Assembly (NCBI GenBank): GCA_032717465.1
Contig: CM064666.1
Coordinates: 4,892,528 to 4,956,527 of the forward strand
Reading direction: 5' to 3'
Length of the DNA: 64,000 bases
Source: Coenobita brevimanus
Lineage: Eukaryota > Arthropoda > Malacostraca > Decapoda > Coenobitidae
The notes under the pieces were generated by a model. It searched no databases, had not been told where the DNA came from, and saw only the letters and a list, made by a program, of their open reading frames with translations. Below are positions 56,178-64,000 of the stretch, piece by piece; within the stretch, counting starts at the first letter, position 1, and each line of letters opens with the position of its first letter. Made by a program: the position numbers and the translations under genes.

Positions 56178-58231
56178 AACCAGAAACCCAACTCCCCATC
56201 CACCATGTAGGTCCCATAACATCCTCAGGTTTAGTCATTCTCGGTTGCAGTCATGACATACCAACGTCATTCTTCTTGGACACAGGATCTATAGTAAATC
56301 TCATCTCCGACACTTCCTTACAAATTATTCATCGACATCACAACCACGTCAGTTTCCTAGAACCACCAGACATTCGCCTATGTGGTGTCGACAGCTCAGA
56401 GTTTAAGGTTAAGGAAAGAGTCACCCTTGAAGTCAAACTCCACAGAGATTTGCCCCCTATCCCCATTGAATTTCATGTCACTAATGACTTGCAGTATCCC
56501 GCAGATGCCCTTATTGGTTTCTCCACCATGGCACAACACTCCATTGCATTATTACCTGCTTGTGGTAGTATAGATATTTTTGGATTCCCGGTTTACACTA
56601 TGGACTGTCCCCGTCCTGCTCTTCCGATCAAATCAGTCCTTCAATTACCCCTGTCCCTATCACTACCAAAAAGTCCAACCCAGCCCAAACCACCACTATC
56701 ATCATCTGCGAATACAGAGATCATTCCCTTACTGACTGCGAGCAAGGACATAAATTCCTCAGTGTCTACTGATACATCATCTCAGCCTTCGGACATGGCT
56801 CTTACCTCCTCCCCCGACAACACTGTCGCTGACTCAGACATGTCTCAATTACCTACCTCACATAGTGTGAATGATCTTCTCCAACACACAGAGACAAAAC
56901 GTGCAGTAACGAATACGTGCACAATTTCGTTACCGCATGAGTTCACCAAAGTCTCTGTTTGTGTTGCCGGTGCGAAAGAAGGAGTGGATGTACTAACTCT
57001 ACCTGAGACGTGTTGTGTGAATGGCTTGACTTATGAGTCAGCATGGTGTACAGTCTTAGAGGACAGTTTATGCTACCTGTACTTGCTCAATGTCACAAAT
57101 GCTCCACTAAAACTTAAAAGTGGTGTAAAGATTGGAGACTCCCTAGTATACCCAGCGGCCGTAAAGGTGTGCCAGGATTCCTCAATTCCTACTATTCAGA
57201 CTGATGATAGTACGCCAATCGGTGTATATACTATTAATTCTACGGTATCTGCGCCGACATATTCACCCGATATGCTCTCGCATCTCACTTGTACAGATTT
57301 CCCAGAAAATACGCCTCAACTCCTTGACCTTCTGACCTCGTACAGAAACGTGGTTGCCTTACCCGGTGAACTAATGGGTAGAACAGACCTTGTCAAACAT
57401 ACGATTGAACTACTACCAGGAACTCAGCCGATTTACATATCAGCGTATCGATTTCCTCACAGCCAGAGAAAGCAGACAGATCAAATGGTACAGAACATGT
57501 TAGACCAAGACATTATTGAACCCTCCGTCAGTCCATGGAATAGCCCACATTTCTTAGTACCAAAGAAGGACGGCAACTTTAGACCAGTAGTCGACTATCG
57601 TAAGGTCAATTCTGTCACCGTTCCAGACCGTTTCCCGTTACTCGTCCTCACTGATTTGCAAGAATCCCTTGGTGAAAATAACGTAGTCTTTTCATCTTTA
57701 GACCTCCTCAGCGGGTACTGGCAGGTCGAAATGGAAGAGTCCTCCCGCCCTGTTCCAGCCTTTAGCACCCCTTCCGGACATTTTCAGTTTAAGAGACTCC
57801 CTTTTGGTCTGAGAAATGCTCCTTCCGTGTTCATGCGACTTATCCATTCAGTCTTCAGCGGTATGATGGGACACTCTCTTTTTGCGTACCTAGATGATAT
57901 CATTGTTGTGAGTAAATCCATCCCTGATCATTTTACCAAACTCCAGCAAGTCTTTGAACGCCTCCAGCTCGCAGGCCTGAAAATCAGTCCCAGTAAATGT
58001 GACTTCCTGCGAAAGAAAATCAAATTCCTAGGCCATGTCGTAGATGCACAAGGCATTCATACTAATGAGGATAAAACTAAGGCGATTATTAACTTCCCAG
58101 AACCTACCACTACCGAAGCTGTACGAAGTTTCCTGGGCCTCAGTGGCTATTATTGTCGATTCATACGGGATTATGCAAAGATCGCCGCTCCTCTGACCCA
58201 CTTACTCAAGCAGAATGTGCCCTTTGTTTGA
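56111..58231 (+). CDS. pol: pol part 1: protease and reverse transcriptase
   Basis: The frame lies -1 relative to gag. It opens at 56108 and overlaps gag to 56177, so expression by -1 frameshifting is likely. Protease: FFLDTGSIVNLI with catalytic Asp at residue 57. A ~330-residue region follows that I cannot assign, with a Ser/Pro-rich part and a VCVAGAKEGVDV stretch. RT begins near residue 430 (YRFPHSQRKQTDQMVQNML), then SPWNSPHFLVPKKDG, FRPVVDYRKVN, FSSLDLLSGYWQVEM, RLPFGLRNAPSVFMRL, YLDDIIVVS (YLDD at 593-596) and FLGHVVDAQGI. It ends VPFV at TGA 58229-58231, where related elements have Trp, so this stop is probably a mutation. RNase H follows in the same frame. Confidence 0.92.
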   Translation: MSLPQPPTVGGSAAPVSDQYHVEPETQLPIHHVGPITSSGLVILGCSHDIPTSFFLDTGSIVNLISDTSLQIIHRHHNHVSFLEPPDIRLCGVDSSEFKVKERVTLEVKLHRDLPPIPIEFHVTNDLQYPADALIGFSTMAQHSIALLPACGSIDIFGFPVYTMDCPRPALPIKSVLQLPLSLSLPKSPTQPKPPLSSSANTEIIPLLTASKDINSSVSTDTSSQPSDMALTSSPDNTVADSDMSQLPTSHSVNDLLQHTETKRAVTNTCTISLPHEFTKVSVCVAGAKEGVDVLTLPETCCVNGLTYESAWCTVLEDSLCYLYLLNVTNAPLKLKSGVKIGDSLVYPAAVKVCQDSSIPTIQTDDSTPIGVYTINSTVSAPTYSPDMLSHLTCTDFPENTPQLLDLLTSYRNVVALPGELMGRTDLVKHTIELLPGTQPIYISAYRFPHSQRKQTDQMVQNMLDQDIIEPSVSPWNSPHFLVPKKDGNFRPVVDYRKVNSVTVPDRFPLLVLTDLQESLGENNVVFSSLDLLSGYWQVEMEESSRPVPAFSTPSGHFQFKRLPFGLRNAPSVFMRLIHSVFSGMMGHSLFAYLDDIIVVSKSIPDHFTKLQQVFERLQLAGLKISPSKCDFLRKKIKFLGHVVDAQGIHTNEDKTKAIINFPEPTTTEAVRSFLGLSGYYCRFIRDYAKIAAPLTHLLKQNVPFV

Positions 58232-58849
58232 ACTAACGACCAGTCACAGGCCTTCCAAAAGCTAAAGACAGCTCTTGTAAATGCCCCTGTTCTAGCGTTC
58301 CCTGATTATACCACACCCTTCCTTCTCTGCACAGACGCCTCAGGCACTGGACTTGGTGCCATTTTGATGCAACTTGATGAAGCATCAAGGAAGCGTGTAA
58401 TAGCGTATGCTAGTCGCACCCTTACAACCGCTGAATGTAACTACAGTGTCACAGATCTCGAAGCGCTGGCGGTAGTCTGGTCCTTGAAACATTTCAGAGA
58501 TATAGTCTATGGTTATCCAGTGCATATCCAAACAGATCACCTTCCACTATGATTTGTTCAAGAATCGCAACCTAACAGGTAGGCTAGCTAGATGGTCTGT
58601 CATCATCCAGGACTTTAATCCCACTTTTTAGTATGTACCAGGCAAGTTGAATGTAGTCGCAGACGCACTCTCATGTCACGTAGCAGCAGCTATAACATCA
58701 CTGCAGCCCGAAGTAACTGAAAACACTACACTAACATCAGAAGTTGTTCGAAACTTTCAGCGCCAAGACCCCATCTGGTCAGTCATTTATTTCCTAGAAT
58801 CTGGCAATGTCTGACCTTACCTACTCTGCCAGTATCACTAGATGAGTTC
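58232..58849 (+). pseudogene. pol part 2: RNase H and linker, broken
   Basis: The same frame continues after the TGA with TNDQSQAFQKLKTALVNAPV and LCTDASGTGLGAILMQ (RNase H Asp). Then come YASRTLTTAECNYSVTDLEA (Glu) and HIQTDHLPL. A frameshift near 58550 moves the frame (LFKNRNLTGRLARW). A TAG occurs at about 58628 before YVPGKLNVVADALS, and a further stop lies near 58812 before integrase. No other reason for these breaks is apparent, so pol is inactive here. Confidence 0.85.
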
Positions 58850-60097
58850 ATGTTAGATGATGATCTCTTGTACAGGAAAACACTGCTAACAGGCAAAGAT
58901 ATGCCCAATCGTGAAGTACGCCAACTTGTTGTCCCCACTGCCCTGATACCAAAGGTTCTTCATATTGTTCATAATACTCCTCAAGCTTCCCATCCAGGTA
59001 AAGACCAATGCTTGTGCCAAGCACGTCTCAAATACTATTGGCCAACCATGCGCCGCGATATCAATGCCCACTGTGACTCTTGCCTCTCCTGCCAACGCCA
59101 CAAAGGATCAACCGGCTTACCAGCACCTCTCTTACAATACCCAATCCCGTCACGACCATGGGAAACTGTCTCAATCGATCTCTTAAAACTACCTCTCACA
59201 GAATCTGGCGCTGAGTACTTGTTCGTAGCAGTCGACCACTTCTCCCGCTACTGTGTCCTCGTACCCCTCTCCGACAAGACCGCGAAGAGCGTTGCACGTG
59301 CCTTTGCAGATCACGCAATTTGCCCGTTCAGTACTCCTCATACCATTCTTACTAACCACGGTACGGAGTTCAACAATAGCCTTCTCGATGAGATCTGTCG
59401 CCGCTTTCATATCAGTAAGTGCAATGTCGTGCCTAACCATCCGGCTTCCAGTGGCCTAGTAGAACGCCACAACCGAAAAATCTTAGAGTGCCTCAGACAT
59501 CTAGGCTCCCATAGTTCGTCCTGGGATGACTGGATTCCCCAAGTGGCGTCCTTCATCAATAGCTCCATCAATGCATCCATTGCTGAATCTCCCTTCTTCG
59601 TCCTCTTTGGTTTTGACAAGGACCTCCCATACTCTCACTTATCCTCAAAGCCAGAACCCATCTACAACATGGATGATTATGTTAAACTAAAATTGGCCAA
59701 CTTCCAGACAATCCACCAGTATGTCCAATCCACTTTGGCTTCCTCTCAGGAGGACATGCTGCAGTGCCAACATAAGTCTGCCTCTCCTATCACTATCAAT
59801 GTAGGCAATCTTGTCTTTGCTCATTCCCATACGCGTTCCTCCAAGTTGGATGACAAATTTACAGGGCCCCACCGCGTCCTCACTCAACAAGGCAACAAAT
59901 TTCACCTCCAGGACCTGTCCACTAGGGACACCAGATGGGTCCACGTCGATGACTTAAAGCGAGCACCCCGTGGCCTCGTGTTGGAAGAGTCACTTACACA
60001 ACCTCCTGCCCCCTCTTCCCCTCCTCACATCCCTCAGTCTACCTTGTCTCCACCTATCCCTCAGTCTCCTTCCTCTCCACCTCCACCTGCTCATTGA
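58850..60097 (+). CDS. pol part 3: integrase (open frame, second catalytic Asp changed to Asn)
   Basis: The 415-codon frame starts at an internal Met. The zinc finger is H-x3-H (HIVHNT) spaced to CDSCLSCQRH. The catalytic core has WETVSIDLLK (Asp 110), then ILTNHGTEF where the usual Asp is Asn 169, then GLVERHNRK (Glu 205). The 35-residue gap between 169 and 205 confirms the DD35E register. A GPHRVL (GPY/F-type) module near 350 and a Pro/Ser-rich end follow. There is no chromodomain. The Asn would abolish strand transfer if it is not a sequencing error. The frame is otherwise intact and ends 90 bp before the envelope ATG. Confidence 0.9.
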   Translation: MLDDDLLYRKTLLTGKDMPNREVRQLVVPTALIPKVLHIVHNTPQASHPGKDQCLCQARLKYYWPTMRRDINAHCDSCLSCQRHKGSTGLPAPLLQYPIPSRPWETVSIDLLKLPLTESGAEYLFVAVDHFSRYCVLVPLSDKTAKSVARAFADHAICPFSTPHTILTNHGTEFNNSLLDEICRRFHISKCNVVPNHPASSGLVERHNRKILECLRHLGSHSSSWDDWIPQVASFINSSINASIAESPFFVLFGFDKDLPYSHLSSKPEPIYNMDDYVKLKLANFQTIHQYVQSTLASSQEDMLQCQHKSASPITINVGNLVFAHSHTRSSKLDDKFTGPHRVLTQQGNKFHLQDLSTRDTRWVHVDDLKRAPRGLVLEESLTQPPAPSSPPHIPQSTLSPPIPQSPSSPPPPAH

Positions 60098-60159
60098 TCA
60101 ACCACTCAATATTGGTCCAAACTGCATTCTGCCCATCAACCTCTTCACGACTTCCCCCA

Positions 60160-60187
60160 TTAACTCTACCCTGATTTTCTAGGTGCG
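60160..60187 (+). promoter_or_regulatory. Putative 3' splice site for the envelope mRNA
   Basis: TTAACTCTACCCTGATTTTC then TAG|G, ending at 60182. A branch-like TTAAC and a pyrimidine-rich stretch precede AG, five bases before the envelope ATG at 60188. Envelope genes of errantiviruses and retroviruses are made from spliced RNA. Confidence 0.5.
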
Positions 60188-60919
60188 ATGTTAGCGATCT
60201 CCCCGCTGGCAGTGCTGACCCTCCTGGGGTCTGGGTCAGGTCAGGACGATGGTGGAGTACGTCCCGGGGCCTTGGTCGGCTCGGGAGGCGAGGTAATGCT
60301 TATCGAAGACGTAGCCTCCTTGCGCTACGATCTTGCGCCCCTGGCCGACGTAGCCATTGCCCTACCTGCCTACGCGCACCAGCTCCACGGAATCAGGAAC
60401 CATCTCACGGCCATCATGGGGACACACAACCCGGATAAGTATCTCTATAACCTTTTCCTCCCACTCTCCTGGCAATTGCAATACATAAGTAACAGATTCA
60501 CTGAGCTCAATGACACATTTTCCATTCAGACACCCATTGGTCGTTCTCGTGTGAAACGAGGTCTCTTCGACTTCGGTGATGAGATTCTGAGTGGCTTGTT
60601 TGGCGGTGCTACAGCCCGTGACATTTCTGGCTTCAAATCTGATCTCACTCATTTAGCTTCAGCCCTAGAATCACAACGCCGAGTCATTAAAATCCAACAC
60701 ACTATGTTACAGAAGCTCACAACCCAACTCAATGAAGTCACGTCCACTCTAAACAATTTCACCGATCTCTTACAACGCCACCTTTCAGATCTCAACTTTA
60801 TCTCTCAGTTCTTCTACCTCAAACTCAACATGGATAATCTCCAACTGGCCATTGACTCTCTCCTGTCTCAAGTCTCTACCTTGGTTCGTATCCTGGTCGA
60901 TGCTATCAATGGACCCTGA
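60188..60919 (+). pseudogene. env: Envelope-like fusion protein, N-terminal half
   Basis: Residues 1-18 form a hydrophobic signal peptide. A furin-type site RSRVKR ends at residue 124 and is followed by GLFDFGDEILSGLFGG, a Gly/Phe-rich stretch in the position of a fusion peptide. A heptad-like region follows (about 145-240, HLASALESQRRVIKIQ through TTQLNEVTSTLNNFTDLLQRH), with one N-linked site in NNFT. The layout matches the baculovirus F / errantivirus Env family, which mediates membrane fusion. No sequence identity can be claimed by eye. The frame stops at TGA 60917-60919. The downstream half lies in another frame, so one frameshift has occurred near 60910. Confidence 0.8.
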
Positions 60920-61136
60920 CTTAGCACCTGTCTCAGCTCTCCGTTCTGTCCTGGAATGGGCTCACTCCACCTTCGGTCTCTCCCCAGTCCTCCTCTACTC
61001 CTCCCTTGAATATTAGTATCCTGTTCTCGAAGCCACTCTTCTCACCACATACGTCGTCGTCCATATTCCTCTCCGTTCTGCCATAACCTTCAACCTTTTC
61101 CACATCATTCCCTTCCCTTTCCGCCTCAACAACTCC

Positions 61137-61889
61137 TTGTTACAAGTGTCTGTTCCTTCAGAATATTTCCTCCTCTCCCATGATCATCTTTCAGTTGCTT
61201 TCCTTTCTTCCACAGACCTCCAGAAATGTTCCTCCCTTACTCCGACCTCTCGTCTCTGTGCTGCCCACCTTTTCGCTATCTTCCCTAGCAGTGCTACACC
61301 CTGTGAGTCTGCTTTAGTTCGCAACCATTCCATCTACTCGGCCTGTTCTTTTGTCCCAGCTCCTGACCTCCCGGTCCACCATGCTCACCTCAACCATGTC
61401 CAGTACTTGTTCTTTGCTGTTCCCATCTCTGTCACAATCATGTGTCCTGGTTCTTCGGTTCAATCCATCCCCGCTAGTGGTCTCTACAAAGCACCTGACT
61501 ATTGTACCGTCAAATCAGAGTCCGTCATCACTTACGCCACTCGCTATCACCAAGCTGTCCGTAAACACTCTTATGACATCTTTCAACCACTCGACATGCC
61601 TTCAACCCTACGATCTGCCAACATTACCATCACCTCCCCTAACTTGCGCATGCTCACCTTCCTCAGTGACAGTGATTTCATTATGGATCAATGCTCTCTG
61701 GCCTTCAGCCGTTCATGGGTTCATCCAACAGTTGTGTTTCCCCCTGTGGTTATCGCTTTCATAGGTTTTCTACTCATCATCTGTGCAGTGCATTTTTGTG
61801 TCAGAAAAATGGAACGTCGACTTCAGGAAATCAGAGTCGCTACAGGCATACTACGGCCTACACACGACATAGAAACTCCCCGTACTTAG
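61137..61889 (+). pseudogene. env: Envelope-like protein, C-terminal half with membrane anchor
   Basis: This frame is open upstream to a TAG near 61013. Before that stop the same frame reaches back to the end of the N-terminal half, so the whole gene is interrupted by one frameshift and one stop. The ectodomain is Cys-containing (DLQKCSS, RLCAAHLF, TPCESAL, IMCPGSS, DYCTVKS). A hydrophobic segment of about 22 residues (VVIAFIGFLLIICAVHFCV) near residues 200-222 is followed by a basic cytoplasmic tail (RKMERRLQEIR), the usual class I anchor. Position after pol and before the 3' LTR supports env. Confidence 0.78.
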
Positions 61890-62331
61890 TGCCCTCACAT
61901 TCAGTGACTCCCATTGCCATCTGACAATTAACCAAACTGTGAACAGAACTCTACCTACTAGAAAATAATGGCATTTCTTTAATGCATTACTGAGTGACAG
62001 TGTATCCTACAGAAAATACAAAAAAAAAAAAAAACATGAACGAAGAACAATAGCTCTCTCATATCTACTCCTTGTTTATCATGTATCGAACTATTATTGT
62101 GTAATTCCCATTAGGTCTATGTATCCCTTCGGCCCTTACTAGACTCGTACCTATTAATCCTTGTATATCTTATATGAATATATCCTTCTACTTCCCTCCC
62201 CTCAACATGGTCATGTCTCCCCTACTGCCCCTGTCTCATACTTATCATTGTACAAACCTACCCGGTCCTGCCTTAATAATATACTCAAACACCATATCAC
62301 TCCAGGTGTCAGGAGACACCATCTCAGCTAC
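61890..62331 (+). other. Provirus 3' region, no gene seen
   Basis: AT-rich non-coding stretch between env and the purine tract, with an A run at 62020-62033. Confidence 0.55.
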
Positions 62332-62343
62332 CAGGGGGAGTAG
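62332..62343 (+). promoter_or_regulatory. Polypurine tract (plus-strand primer)
   Basis: AGGGGGAGTAG lies immediately before the TG of the 3' LTR, the expected place for plus-strand priming, although one T interrupts it. Confidence 0.7.
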
Positions 62344-62590
62344 TGTACCCCCCTCCACAATATGTCTACCCCCGATGTATATATGTCCCCCCCCAATGCA
62401 TACATGCCCCCACTAAACTTGCTGACTTAGCACGCTTTCCCAGGACCTGAAGCCTGGGAAGAAGGCGTTATTGCATCAGTTCTTAGCAGGCAGCCAAGAT
62501 GGGCAGACTATTTTACTGTGAGCTTGTAATAAACTCCTTATCTAGCTGATTGTACACGGAGTTTCTATCACCAAAGTATTGCAAATTACA
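62344..62590 (+). repeat. 3' LTR
   Basis: Starts TGTACCCCCCTCC and ends AAATTACA. Differences from the 5' LTR include CGATG for CAATG, GAAGAAGG for GAAGGAGG, AGCAGG for AACAGG, GATGGG for GACGGG, GCTGATTG for GCTGTTTG, and AATTACA for AGGTACA at the end. The AATAAA signal is kept at 62528-62533. Confidence 0.92.
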
Positions 62591-62595
62591 ATAAA

Positions 62596-64000
<1,405 letters not shown>

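Larger units (their letters stand above)
53637..62590 (+). mobile_element. Envelope-bearing Ty3/Gypsy retroelement (errantivirus-like provirus), 8.95 kb
   Basis: Two LTRs (249 and 247 bp) begin TGTACCCC and end TACA. The 4-bp duplication ATAA lies at 53633-53636 and 62591-62594. A primer-binding site follows the 5' LTR by two bases and a G-rich purine tract precedes the 3' LTR. Order: ~920 bp leader, gag, protease-RT-RNase H in a -1 frame, integrase, then an envelope-like gene behind a splice-acceptor-like site. The LTRs differ at roughly ten positions by eye, so the insertion is fairly young. Each gene has one or two breaks. The element sits inside the A-rich tail of the I-type LINE. Confidence 0.93.

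Overview
The window reads as repeat-dominated genomic DNA of an arthropod, most likely a decapod crustacean. This is an inference from very dense dinucleotide microsatellites, several RTE-type LINE families, a piggyBac transposon, an I-type LINE and an envelope-bearing Ty3/Gypsy element. No complete host gene is recognisable. Host-like or orphan pieces are an 18S rRNA 3' end plus ITS1 start (5944-6330), a broken fragment of a WREP-motif protein family (7014-7390, minus) and a broken basic/CY-motif protein fragment (45156-45696, minus).

Layout: 1-9 kb holds a dead Gypsy pol remnant (834-2466, minus), a short Jockey-like LINE tail, an RTE remnant, a tRNA-derived SINE, the rRNA fragment in a microsatellite cluster, and a 3' RTE piece. 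9-17 kb holds degenerate tandem repeats, a Jockey/CR1-type LINE with a nearly intact endonuclease-RT reading frame (11440-14232), a SINE-like pair and a polypurine tract. 17.6-18.8 kb holds two ~180 bp TTAA MITEs, one split by a further TTAA element. 18.8-21.5 kb is a rearranged Jockey-like copy. 22.87-24.27 kb is a Tc1-like deletion derivative with ~400 bp inverted repeats. 24.9-31.2 kb is an RTE LINE split by a second, nearly complete LINE.

31.4-35.2 kb is a complete piggyBac transposon with TTAA target duplication, terminal repeats and an open 737-aa transposase. 36.2-37.6 kb is a candidate TTAA-bounded relative. 38.3-41.2 kb holds two LINEs lying tail to tail on one GATA microsatellite. 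41.8-45.1 kb holds a second SINE copy and a ~150 bp tandem repeat rich in AGGTCA half-sites. 47.6-53.6 kb is an I-type LINE (gag-like ORF1, endonuclease, RT, RNase H), decayed. Its A-rich tail was the target for an 8.95-kb Ty3/Gypsy provirus (53637-62590) with LTRs of 249 and 247 bp, a 4-bp ATAA duplication, gag, protease-RT-RNase H, integrase and an envelope-like gene with signal peptide, furin-type site, fusion-peptide-like stretch and membrane anchor. It carries only a few inactivating changes. The window ends in TA/TG microsatellite and another RTE copy.

The main themes are nested transposition, an apparently intact piggyBac, an envelope-carrying retroelement, and LINE 3' ends that coincide with microsatellites.
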